A stretch of DNA of 64,000 nucleotides. It comes from Kryptolebias marmoratus (Eukaryota > Chordata > Actinopteri > Cyprinodontiformes > Rivulidae). Of this stretch, positions 36,480-46,370 are shown piece after piece. The notes under the pieces were generated by a model that was not told where the DNA came from, ran no database searches, and saw nothing but the letters and a program-made list of their open reading frames with translations. Positions within the stretch are counted from its first letter, which is position 1, and each line of letters begins with the position of its first letter. The translations under genes and the position numbers were made by a program. The stretch is from positions 18,605,214-18,669,213 of the forward strand of contig NC_051448.1 of NCBI RefSeq assembly GCF_001649575.2. The letters run 5' to 3'.

Positions 36480-36685
36480 CACTGATAACACTCTGTGTCT
36501 TCACAAAGCCTGGCTTTTGAACGTCTTGCTGATACCAGTCTAGATTGTCTTTGATTTGTATGTTTTTTTAGCGCAAAGACTCAGTTTCCCACAAAAAAGA
36601 CCTGAAATACTGATTTGTCTGACCACCAGTCATGCTCCCACTGTGTGATGGTCCATCCCACTTCTCTTGGCTTGGAGGCATATGT
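36480..36685. mobile_element. DNA-transposon debris (Tc1/mariner-like), left part
   Basis: AAAGACCTGAAATACTGATT, GTCTGACCACCAGTCATGC and GTGTGATGGTCCATCCCA match a common fish element related to Tc1/mariner (consensus ...CTGACTCGTCTGACCAC... and ...TGTGTGATGGTCCATCCCA). No full frame. It forms the left arm of the long hairpin below. Confidence 0.5.
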
Positions 36686-36739
36686 GATGGACCATCACAC
36701 AGTGGGAGCATGACTGCTGGTCGCACAAATCAGACTTCA
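36603..36739. repeat. Long inverted repeat (about 54-bp arms, 28-nt loop)
   Basis: The core arms 36627-36657 and 36686-36716 are perfectly complementary over 31 bp (left arm begins CAGTCATGCTCCCACTGTGT). Pairing continues outward with few mismatches to about 36603 and 36739. The loop is 36658-36685. The DNA or its transcript would form a very stable hairpin. It most likely arose from two oppositely oriented copies of the same transposon segment. Confidence 0.9.
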
Positions 36740-37065
36740 GATCCTTTGTAGAAGAAATGAACCTCATATGCTCTGAAACAAAGACAAATAGAGCCACTCA
36801 GACTGCTATCAGCAACAATTACTGTTGAAAAGCCAGACTCAGTGATGGCATAGGGCTGTATCAGCATTCTTACCAAAGGCGATTTATATTACTAGAATGG
36901 CAGCACTAATGTAGAGAAGCACATTGTAATTTTATAGTAACATGCTGCCTTCAAAAGGACATTTTTTTTCCAGAAAAGTCCATAGAGCTTTCAAAAATCC
37001 AATGCAAACCCTCATTCTGAATACATTACTAAGGCATCACTAAGGAAGAAACAAAATATCCCTTC
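36740..37065 (+). mobile_element. Tc1/mariner-like transposase remnant
   Basis: CACTCAGACTGCTATCAGC, AAAAGCCAGACTCAGTGATG, ATAGGGCTGTATCAGCATTC, ATGGCAGCACTAATGTAGAG and CATGCTGCCTTCAAAAGGA follow, in order, the transposase-coding part of a widespread fish Tc1/mariner-like family (GTGATGGTATGGGGCTGTATCAGTG...GGCACCATTAATGC...). Frames are broken and both terminal repeats are missing. Confidence 0.65.
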
Positions 37066-37257
37066 TCTTTTGCTTGTTGCACTCTGTTTTATATATTGAT
37101 ATTTTATCACAACAGAGTTAAGTTTGTACCCTCTGGCCTGATGTACTTCCTTATTGTACTAACTGTGCCTCTTATTGGTGAGATTCAGAAAAGAATTTAA
37201 ACACTAACAGACAATCTTGTAATTGCAGAATTACCCATTCTTTTGAACTGGGCTTTA

Positions 37258-37410
37258 ATGTCTGGATATAAGCGGCTGAAATGAGCTTCCTTCGTAGGGT
37301 GGCCGGGCTCAGCCTTAGAGATGAGGTGAGGAGCACCGTCATACAGGGGGAGATCAGAATAGAGCCGCTGCTCCTTCACATCCAAAGATGTCAGTTGACA
37401 TGGTTTGGGA
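37258..37410 (+). mobile_element. Rex3-like LINE fragment
   Basis: Translates without interruption for about 45 residues: AAEMSFLRRVAGLSLRDEVR, STVIQGEIRIEPLLLHIQR, then QLTWFG. These match the Rex3 C-terminal blocks EMSFLRRVAGLSLRDRVRSS and REGLRVEPLLLHI(E)R. The piece ends directly against the tetranucleotide microsatellite at 37411. It is better preserved than the 14-kb copy but only 150 bp long. Confidence 0.85.
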
Positions 37411-37458
37411 ATGTATGTATGTATGTATGTATGTATGTATGTATGTATATATGTATGT
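37411..37458. repeat. (ATGT)n microsatellite
   Basis: About eleven to twelve ATGT units with one ATAT interruption near the end. Likely polymorphic. It abuts the Rex3-like fragment. Confidence 0.95.
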
Positions 37459-37946
37459 AAACATGGATATTTTGCAAAAAATAAATAAAAGTTTCAGTTC
37501 AACAAAGACATTAAATGCTTTGTAAAGTGAAATGCTCAAGAGACTACTTGTCATTTGTATGTTAAAAAAACTTTTTTTTTTTTAAATAAAGCACCTCACA
37601 GATGTCTTTAAGACAAGAGAAAAGAAACAGTCCTTTTATCTAAAATAAAATTGCTTCACAGAAGAACTTTAAATTGACATGACATTTCAGTTTTGATTTT
37701 TCTCAGATGAAGCTAGGTTGTTGTGTATGAAAAGATCCTTGAAATCTGTAATAGATTTTGCCATATTTAAACAGCACCAGTTTTCATGATAACTACAAAA
37801 TTTTGTGCAAAGCTCTTTATCATAACTGTTTGTGCCGGGCAGACCTGAGCCCAAACAAGTCACATTACAGGCATTCAGGGTGCAGCAGCCAAAAGGTCTG
37901 CTGTTCATTGCAAAGATTATTGTAAAGTATGAAAAACAATTAGATT
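37459..37946. other. Unassigned AT-rich sequence
   Basis: T-run near 37,572-37,582. No gene or repeat end recognised. Confidence 0.5.
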
Positions 37947-38213
37947 GGTGGTTGTCAAACTTTTCACTTTTCACTTATAAACCTATGAACTTAAAAAGAC
38001 CGCAGAGACTGGCTGTGATTGTCTCAGTCCGTTTAATAAACACTTCTGGTCGTGATAAGGGAAGCAACATTCTGTACAAGGACAGGAGAGTGAAGTTCTT
38101 TTTATGAACTTAAAAAGAATCAACTCAAACAATAGTTTTCCAATTACCACCATTATGACAGACATAAATCTTACAAGCAGCTTTCATGACCAAAAAAGGC
38201 TGGGAACCTTTGC
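37947..38213. mobile_element. hAT-type miniature element carrying the 124-bp module
   Basis: Left end GGTGGTTGTCAAACTTTTCA; right end reverse-complemented GCAAAGGTTCCCAGCCTTTT. These fit the (CA)GTGGTTCTCAAACTTTT type of hAT end. Flanks ATTAGATT (37939-37946) and ATTAGATC (38214-38221) agree at 7 of 8, an 8-bp target duplication. The interior includes the 124-bp module and, near 38,103, a partial second start of that module (TATGAACTTAAAAAGA). Confidence 0.75.
37973..38096 (+). repeat. 124-bp duplicated module, copy 2
   Basis: Same as 35769-35892 apart from four substitutions. Here it lies inside a hAT-type element whose ends differ from the element carrying copy 1. Confidence 0.9.
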
Positions 38214-38221
38214 ATTAGATC

Positions 38222-40154
38222 ACATCAACATATTAATACATTCAATAATATTCTATGTTTTAATATATTTTGCATTGTTTGGTGAATTCTGGGATTCTGG
38301 CTGTGTTTTGTGGACCAGAGCACAGAGCCCTAAAACAGCATTTATGTTGAGATGTAAGATTTGTAACATTTTCCAAAATTAATTTTTTTTTTAAACTTAG
38401 TTTTTGATGAATTTAAAAAAATAATGACATATCAGCCTGGTGCATGCCGACTATTTGGTCCAGTCACTTTTAAACTTGTCACAACTTTTTTGAGAGAATC
38501 TTTCACCACGCACTGAATATTCTTCGTCCATATTTTTCTGTTGTTTTTCATGAAACTATCATCACCAACTGTTGCAGCCAGAGTATTTTGGCATTTTTGT
38601 AGGCATTTCTACTTCTAGTCTTAATGGAAAACACAAAAATATATATTAGTCAATAGTCAAAATTAGTCAAAAGTAGAAAATAATAGGGGACTGTTGTTGG
38701 TGACCTATAGCCAGTTTTTCACTTAGAGAAAATTGGCAAATTTTCAATTGAAGGCTGACTGAATTCTGTTTGTGACCAGCAAGCCACATTGAAAATCTTG
38801 ATCTCAACTTTTTTTTAATGTGCACGGCTTGCAAAACTGTATAGGTCATGTACATTATTTCTTGTCCCACTTTATACTTGCCTCATACCCATCATTTGGT
38901 TTAATCTCCTGAATTACTCTTGAAATTAAGATTTGGACCATTTTAATTACAAATGTTAAAATATTAACTATCATCAGCCTGGTTTTTAGACCTGGACATA
39001 CTGAGACTCTGATCTTGGATGTTCTTTTTGCTGGGTTTTTTTTTTTTTTTGCAATGCAGGTGTTAAAAAACAGCTCTAGCACTCTACAAATATAAAAACT
39101 AAATTGAAAAGGGTTTGAGACACCGGCTGTCGCAAGAAATATAAAATGGTTTGAAATACAATGCACGGTTAAAGAATATAGATCTGACTGCCTGTCTGGT
39201 TGTGGACAGTTGTCAACTCTGAAAGCATCCCAATCATTCAGACATTTTTACAAGTCTGCAGCTGACATCAAAATGAAACTCAGAGATGAATGTGGTTTGA
39301 TAATTTAGTGAGCCCTCGTGGGACGGTATGTCAACATGTGAAGTTAGGGCTCCTGACTGGTGTGCTCACTTCTCAGTATGGTCTCTAGTCTCTAATTGAC
39401 GTCAAAAATATATATTTGTAAACCCTTCAAAGATGGAGACTTTTCATCTATATTTCTGTCAAAATCTGGAGATGAAAGACCAGACTTTTTATCTCAGGTT
39501 GTACTGAAGCATCAAAGACATATTTCTTAGAAGGATGCCTCTTTTTCTCTTTTATTTTTCTGTTGCCCATCTGCCAGCATTGCTCCTCTATAACCACCGC
39601 CTCTGCTTTTGGTCTTTACACGGGCTTGGATGTAAATTTACAGGGAAGGGGAGGTGGTGTGAGGGAAGGGTACTGATGGCGTATACGACACACAGAGTAT
39701 GGATCTGACCTGCTGACCTGGAGGAAATCAGCAGATTTGCTGTGGACATGTTGCTTTAATAAATCCTTTATAGTTGCATATGTAGCAACATTGGAAGGTT
39801 AAGTAGGGCAGGTTTGAAACAAACCAACACTGCATCATTTAAAGCCTCATTATCAGCCCAAGGCCATGGAAACAGATTGTGTCACCAGCTGAGCAGTTTT
39901 TTTCTTATGTTCACATCCAATATCCAGTGCAGTGCAAAATACATAATCAGACATGGTAGAGTTATGTTGAAAACTTAAATTACAAAGTAAAGTGATTCAA
40001 AATGAGATTCTCCTCAATGGTGGAGAGTATTTAATTTGATGTAGAAATAAAGCAGAGGCTCGATAGATTGTAATCTTTCACAGGAGGGCACTCAGCTTTG
40101 ATGTATGCATGTAAACAGAAATACATCAGTTTTGTTCTTAAGGTTTTCTTCTTT
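38222..40154. other. Unassigned sequence
   Basis: No gene recognised. T-runs near 38,384 and 39,038. A short match (ACAGCTCTAG...TATAAAAACTAAATTGA) links about 39,070-39,113 with 63,781-63,816 near the window end, which may be a degraded miniature element. Confidence 0.5.
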
Positions 40155-41747
40155 ATTTTGTTTTGTTGGAGCCTGGTGCTTCAAGGATTTCACCTTTATT
40201 TTCATTAATCTGCATTTTGTATCCCATAATGACAAAGTGAAAACAGAATTCTATAACATTTTGTATATTTTTCAAACTAAAACATTGACTTTACATACTG
40301 TAACAACTCTAATGTTTTGACACAATGCTTGAAATGTAGGTAAGATGCCACTACAACTTGATTAGACCCCGCCTGTGGTAAATTAAACTGATTAGACTTC
40401 ATGTGAAAACACACCTCTCTAGAGACAGCCTCCGAGCTGACTAAAGCAAGAAAACCAAACCCTGAGGTCAAAGAAGCTGCCTGTAGAGGTCAGAGACAGG
40501 ATTGCTGTAAGGCAGGGGTGTCAAACTCCAGGTCTGGAGGGCTACTGTCCTGGAAGTTTTAGGTTTTTCTGCTCTGACACACCTGATTCAAATGGTTTAA
40601 TTACCTCCTCACCAAATCATAAAGTTCTCCAGAAGCATGTCCACAAGTCATTAATTTAAAGCAGGTGTTTTAAAGCATGAACACATCTAAAACATGCAGG
40701 AGAGCGGCCCCTGAGGAGCTGTACTGTAGACTCCCAAGAGCAAAGTGGCATCCATGATTCTCTACTGGAGGACATTTGGCACAACTTGGACTCCTCCAAG
40801 AGCTGGTTCCTCAGTCACACTGAGCAATCAGGTGATAAGGGAGGGCCTTAGTGAGAGAGGTGACCAAGAACCTGATGGTCACTCTGACTGAGCTTCAGAG
40901 ATCCTGTGTAGAGATGTCCAGAGAACTGTAGGCCTTTACTGATCTGGGCTTTATGGCGGAGTGAAAGCCTCTCCTCAATGCAAAGTACTTTAAAGTCCAC
41001 TTGAAGAGGACAATACTTTGGTCTGATGAAACCAAGACTGAACTGCTTAGCATCAATTCTCAATGTTATGTCTGATGGAAACTAGGCACCGCTCATCTCT
41101 TGCCCAGTACCATCCCAACAGTGAGGCATGGCGGTGGCAGCATTGTGCTGTGTGGGTGTTTTTTAGCAGCAGGGACTGAAAGACTGGTCAGGGTTGAGGG
41201 AAAGCTAAACATAGCAAATTACAGCAATATCCTCAATGAGAACATGAGACCTAAGACTGGGCCGTAAAGGCTCACCTTCTGACAAGATAATGACCTCAAA
41301 CACACAGCAGAGACAACACAGGAGTGGCTTTGAGACACCTCTGAATGTCCTAGAGTGGACCAGCCAGAGCCCTGACTTGAACCTTATCAAACATCTTTGG
41401 AGAGCCCTAAAAAAGGCTCCACCATCAGTCCCCATCCAACTGAACAGAGTTTGAAAGGGGTTGCAAAGAAAAATGGTAGAAATTTCTCCAACCCAGGTGT
41501 ATAAAGTTTGCCGCATCAAACCCAAAAAGACTTCAGGCTGGAGCTGCTGCCAAAGGAGCTTCAGCTTGGTATGAAGTAAATGGTCTAAATACTTGTGGAA
41601 ATGTGACATTTCAGGATTTTCCTTTAAATCAATATACAAAATTGTATAAAATTCTCTTTTCACTTTGCCATGAAGGGGTGCTGAGTTTAGAACATTAAAA
41701 AATTGCAAAAAGTATAGGAGGTCTGAATACTTTTAGAATCCACTGTG
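40155..41747 (+). mobile_element. Tc1-like DNA transposon, inactivated
   Basis: The 5' part has TATCCCATAATGACAAAGTG, the internal end motif of a common fish Tc1-like family. The 3' end has the terminal repeat GGTCTGAATACTTTTAGAAT then CCACTGTG. The outermost 5' terminal repeat is eroded. Transposase remnants run in order: GTGACCAAGAACCTGATGG (about 40,859), WSDETKTELL (about 41,019; first catalytic Asp), a CATGGCGGTGGCAGC glycine block (about 41,127), DNDLKHT (about 41,286; second Asp) and SQSPDLNLIKHLW (about 41,363). The third catalytic position, Glu in the family motif SPDLNPIEHLW, reads Lys. With frameshifts and stops it cannot encode active transposase. A hAT-type miniature element sits inside at 40513-40720. 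Confidence 0.9.
40513..40720. mobile_element. hAT-type miniature element inside the Tc1-like copy
   Basis: Starts CAGGGGTGTCAAACTCCAGG and contains CACACCTGATTCAAATGG and AACATGCAGGAGAGCGGCCC, the same core as 33143, 45017 and 53722. The right terminal repeat is lost or rewritten, so the 3' boundary is approximate and no target duplication can be read. Confidence 0.75.
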
Positions 41748-42850
41748 TAAGCTTTCATGAATTATAAACCAAAAAAAAACATTAAAAGACAGAGCTGTAA
41801 AATGTTTCATTCATTTTTGTTGGGATGTATTGAAAAGACCGAATTTCACACTGATGTACAATGAATATAACCTTTTCCTTGAAATTCTGAATGCTCCCTG
41901 CTAGCTGCAACATTACATTCATAGGCAGTAAAGCCGTGCCAGCAGAGGTTGTACACATTTCAGTCAACACATCCGTATAATATGAGCTGGATATAAAATG
42001 GCCTCTTTAGGTTTAGATATGTTGTTAGATGTGTCGAGGTCATACGTGTCCTCGCTTTCCTGTAGGATAGACATTTTACTCTGCAGGCTGGGCTGAATCC
42101 CTGGGCTGGCAGTTCCCTCCTGAGCTATCCACAAGCTGAAGTGTCTTTGTATAAAACAAGCTGCTAACAGTGCCTTGCCAGAACCCTGTAAGGTGTGTGA
42201 GTGAAGCGTCTGGCATGGTACTTTTTACTCTGGTGCTGCACACAGACCCTGCAGAGGCATGTCTACTTGTGCTCATTGGGGAAAAAACATTGAAGAAACC
42301 TCAAAATAAAAGTTTTATTTATTTATGGGTCTTTTTGTAAATGGGACAATAAAGTGTGTCGTATTGTTCTGCAAATTATGCCGCTTTCAAGAAGAGGAAA
42401 TACAACAGCAACCAATGTGTTCATGATGAAACTAAAAAAGCATTGCCAGTCAGATGTGGTGGCAGTGGCTGGAATAATGACTATAATATAATGTGTTACA
42501 AAGCACAAGTTACTTTTCCAGACTTGGAGCTCACAGAACAACTCATTTTCTCTTATTTATTCCTTCAAAATATGAATAAATAAATAAAAGACAATGAGTT
42601 GTTTTGCGAGGTTATTGGGGTCATTGTCAGTTTTTATAATTATCAAATTGAAAACATATTTAGGAGAGCATGTTTTCATTGCAGACTAGACAAAGGATGC
42701 TGCAGTTTTATCAATCGTGTGCTTTGTGTTGTGTAATAATTGGTGTGGTGACAGACTTGGACTGACCCAGACCTCACTATCATTATCTCTTTCCAGAACT
42801 GACCGCTAATAGGGCTCAGCGCTCTGTCAACACTTGAAAAAATTAAAGTT
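41748..42850. other. Unassigned sequence
   Basis: No gene recognised; the stretch at about 42,040-42,260 is less AT-rich. No repeat ends. Confidence 0.5.
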
Positions 42851-43110
42851 AGCATTCTTTGAAGGAATGCATATCACCCGCTTCCTTGCATGCCTGAGTT
42901 TTACACAAATATCTCATATGAACTGGAAAAGATTAGGGTGTGTGTGTTTGAGATGATTTTCAGCTACTACCGCACCAAATTTTAGCTTGATAACCATTTT
43001 TGTGTTTCCTGGGGTTGATCAGCTGTGGCAGCCATCTTGAATGAGGTTTCATTTAAATCTGTCCACTGGTGCATGTGATATTTTGTTAACAGACAGAAAA
43101 ATAAACACAC
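42851..43110 (+). repeat. Palindrome-edged dispersed repeat, copy 3
   Basis: Starts AGCATTCTTTGAAGGAATGC (42,851-42,870) and includes GGCAGCCATCTTGAATGAGG, closing near TTTTGTTAACAGACAGAAAA. Shorter than copies 4 and 5. Confidence 0.65.
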
Positions 43111-44796
43111 GGGTAGTATTGTGATCGTCTGCCTGTCATGGTAGCGAGATATATTCATTACAACAAGACTACTGGTGGGAACTGGGAAAGTTGCGTTCAA
43201 ACGTATCGTTAAACATACTTGTTTATAATTATTGATAATCTTTATTAAGGAACACATTGTTTTAACAGATGCCTTGAGCCTGAAAAATCCGGCTAGATCA
43301 TAGTCAAACAAACTTCTCCCTCAGTAATCCCAACTTTACAGATCTATAAAACTAACAAGCAACCTTTACTCCATTTTATTTTTAAGTCACGGCTTGATTT
43401 AGTGTCAGTTTGTACAACCCATTCAGTGATTAACCCTCATTCCTGATACTATTACACTCTTGGACCCGGCACATCATTGATACTGTCTACAGAACAGTGT
43501 GAACCCTTCAGGCTAGACAACATCAATACGCGCCTGACAGCGCTCACAGGAGCTTCATTCCCAGACAGTAGCACTGGGATAAAAGGCAATGTAGAATAAT
43601 TGACTCCCATCTTGGTCAAAGGGATTAGTATGACTAAACTATTGGGATCTCTTCCACTTTGTCTCAGTTTCTGCCTGTCCTCATCTCCCTGTTTGCCAAC
43701 TGTTGAGTTTCTAATGACACCACCAGCACAAAACACAGTCACACTGGTGATCAATACCCAACGGAAAGGAAAAAAAAACTATTAAAAACATCAATAAGTG
43801 CCATTAGAATCCGAGGAGAAGTGCCTGACCTCATTTGACCTCATTTGATACAGGAACTTGAGGTTTTGGCCTCAGCTGATGCTGATTTTTTTTTTTCTTC
43901 TTCTCCTTTATCGCACACTGCACAAAGTGACGGCAGCAAAATGAAAAAGAAGACACATTAAATACAAATTTGATTCATTACAGAGAACAGTAATTCTTCT
44001 GTCTGTGTCTGAAGCAGCTCATTATTTGTGAGTGCTGGGGGTATTGAACTGTCCTCCTGATCAGTCAGACAAGCGATATGTTTATTACCAGCAAAATCAT
44101 CTGCGTTGCGGTAAAATGTGTTTATGACTGAGCTGAAAGAAGGCCGCTGTAATCCAAAGAGCCACTAAACTTGTGTGAGCTTTTCAAAACTCTGATATGT
44201 TGTCAGTATCTCGCAGGGCTCTGCAGTGAGTTTTTTAGGGAGGTTTTTATTTGGGGTAATTGGTGAGGACAAACTAAACGAAACAGACTATAGAAATGTT
44301 AAGAGTGTTATTATTGAAATGGGAATTAGATGGCAGTTTTGTAAGAAGCATTTGGGCATTCACTGCACCATGACCATGTTTCAGCGAGTCTTGGAGCAGA
44401 AGGTCACTGACCGTAGCTTACTGTATATTAAAAACATCTAGTTCCGCCTTCAGTTTAACTCAAGTACACCACATACTGCAGAGAAAGCCTACTTTTCGTG
44501 TTAGTTTGTAGCATGTATTTTAAGTCTATGAACTAAAAAAATGTTTTTCAAACACAAGCCACCTGCAGTTACAGGTCAAGACGTGACTGGAAACTTTTGA
44601 AATTACTTCTTTTTTTTTTAAACACAGGTTAAAAAGAAAAATCAGCAGACTAGCTAGCTAGTAACAGTTGTTTAATGGGGGAAAAATAAATAGTTTTAAT
44701 AGTTCTGAGTATAAATACTTCAAAATATATCAGTTGGTTTGTTATTGTGCAGAATATTAGATTAGGAAAAATAAGCTTTATTAAAAAGCTTATGAA
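43111..44796. other. Unassigned, candidate conserved noncoding DNA
   Basis: No transposon legible at about 43,800-44,200. This part has mixed composition with a tandem TGACCTCATT word (43,827-43,846) resembling nuclear-receptor half-sites. This is a pattern only, not evidence of function. Confidence 0.45.
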
Positions 44797-45000
44797 GTGG
44801 TTCAAGGATCTGATTAGGATTCCTTCCTCTGGAGGTTTTCCAGGCACATCCCACTGGGCAGAGACCACACTGCAGACCCAGAACTTGCTGTCAGCATAAT
44901 ATATCCTCTGTGACCTGGGAATGACTTAGAATTCCCCAGGAACAGCTGGAGAGTGTCACTAGGGAGAAGAATGTCTGCATTATCCTCCTGGACCATAGAC
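44797..45000 (+). mobile_element. Rex3-like LINE 3' fragment
   Basis: GTGGTTCAAGGATCTGATTA, CTCTGGAGGTTTTCCAGGCA, CATCCCACTGGGCAG and GAATTCCCCAGGAACAGCTG match the same blocks as 14,450-14,600 (region encoding RMPPG...GEVF and LGIPPEEL). Frames are broken. A hAT-type element lies immediately downstream. Confidence 0.75.
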
Positions 45001-45016
45001 TGTATATATTACAGAC

Positions 45017-45209
45017 CAGTGTTTCCCAACCCTGGTCCTTGGGGAACACTGTCCTGCAAGTTTTTATTGTTTTCCTGCTCTACAGCACGCCTTTGAGTTC
45101 TGTAGAAGCCTGTGAATCACTCACTCATTCAAATCAGCTGTGTCAAAGCAGACAAACACCTAAAACATGCAGGATAGTGTTCCTCGAGGACTGGAGTTGG
45201 GAACCACTG
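45017..45209. mobile_element. hAT-type miniature element
   Basis: CAGTGTTTCCCAACCCTGGT at the left and, reverse-complemented, CAGTGGTTCCCAACTCCAGT at the right form clear terminal inverted repeats. The core (TTCTGTAGAAGCCTGTGAAT, AACATGCAGGATAGTGTTCC) is shared with 33143 and 53722. Flanks TTACAGAC and TTAGACCC agree at only 5 of 8, so the target duplication is uncertain. Confidence 0.85.
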
Positions 45210-45255
45210 TTAGACCCAGAGTCCCTGCCTTTGAGCACTGAAGCCAGCAGGACCT

Positions 45256-45370
45256 GTGATGGACGTGTCAGGGTGTACTCCACCGCTTGCACAATGACCG
45301 CTGGAGACAGGCACTAGCTCCCTCGTGACCCTGCACAGAAAAGCAAGTAAAGAAAATGGATAGATGGAAG
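45256..45370 (+). mobile_element. SINE 3'-tail fragment
   Basis: GTGATGGACGTGTCAGGGTG, TACTCCACCGCTTGCACAAT, CCTCGTGACCCTGCACAG and a closing GAAAATGGATAGATGG match the 3' half of the tRNA-derived SINE family (consensus GGTGTACCCCGCCTCTCGCC and GGAT-type tail). The head is missing. Confidence 0.75.
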
Positions 45371-45688
45371 GTCTCAGTTTGCTTCCATGGTGCATTTTTG
45401 GTACCAGAGTCTGTGCACTAGCAATGTGGGGCTTTAAGTCCCGCCTACTCTCCCGTACACAACCATGTTATCACATGTACATTATGTACATGTGTACATA
45501 TTTGCCCCCAGGAACTGTGACTGATTGAGGATCGTACTTCAGAGTAGAACCTCCAATATGCTTATTGGTGTATGAGTGACAATATAAAAATTGAGAATAT
45601 AAAATATAAAAAGTTCTATATGTAAGGAATGTAAAAATATATAATAAAAAGCCAATGTATGAAAGTGTGTGTGAACTGAATTGAGAAA

Positions 45689-45760
45689 CACTGTAAAGCG
45701 CTTCGCAAAATCTGGAGAGGTTAAAAAGGTGCTATATGGATCTTCGAGAGGACCATTTAA
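45689..45760 (+). mobile_element. LINE 3'-tail fragment
   Basis: CACTGTAAAGCGCTTCGCAA followed by GGTGCTATATGGATC matches a teleost LINE tail (TGTAAAGCGCTTTG ... GAAAAGCGCTATATAA). Only about 70 bp is legible. Confidence 0.55.
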
Positions 45761-45954
45761 GTACTGTTGAAATTTTTCCAATGTATAGAGTGGTTGTTAA
45801 CTGTAGTCTCCACAAACCTAAACAATAGAAGCAGGGGTGGATCAGTAACACTAACAAGGGTTTGTTGCAGAGATACAAGATATTGTATTTTTGGCACACT
45901 TGATATTTTCCATCAATGTTTTTATAAAAAGCTTCTGCTGATACAAATAAAGAC

Positions 45955-46370
45955 CTAACATTTCTTGAAAGAATGCATTTTGCTGCTGTCTTTCATGCCA
46001 GAGTGTTAGACTAAGATCATCTTATATGAATAGATAATGACGTTGTAGTTGTTTGGTTAAACCTTGAAAATAATGTTATGCATTATATCATGTAATATAG
46101 TAACATGCCACACTCAGTGTGTGTGGTGTGAATAACTCAGCTGCTATCACTTCAAATTTGAGCTCAATAGCTGATCAACTCACTGAGTTAGAGTCATTTT
46201 TGTGTTAGTAAATATAGATTAATAGTGGTGGCCATGTTCAATTGGGTTGACTCCAAAAGTTAATCCGTTGTAGATGTCCACCCAACAATTACTTTTAGCG
46301 AGTTTTGTTAACATTTGTTTAGTGATTCATAAAATATTTTTCTAACAGTGCAATCAAATGTACAGACACA
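45955..46370 (+). repeat. Palindrome-edged dispersed repeat, copy 4
   Basis: Edge ACATTTCTTGAAAGAATGC. It then has AAGATCATCTTATATGAA, TGCCACACTCAGTGTGTGTG, CCATGTTCAATTGGGTTGAC and CTCCAAAAGTTAATCCG. It aligns with copy 2 (33.5 kb) and, inverted, with copy 5. No coding frame. Confidence 0.7.

Noticed and set aside
37411..37458. Tandem array considered as a CRISPR or minisatellite
   Set aside because: Pure tetranucleotide microsatellite with no spacers; the organism is eukaryotic.
41205..41708. 167-codon minus-strand frame
   Set aside because: It is the antisense of the Tc1-like transposase remnant; the sense strand carries the recognisable motifs.
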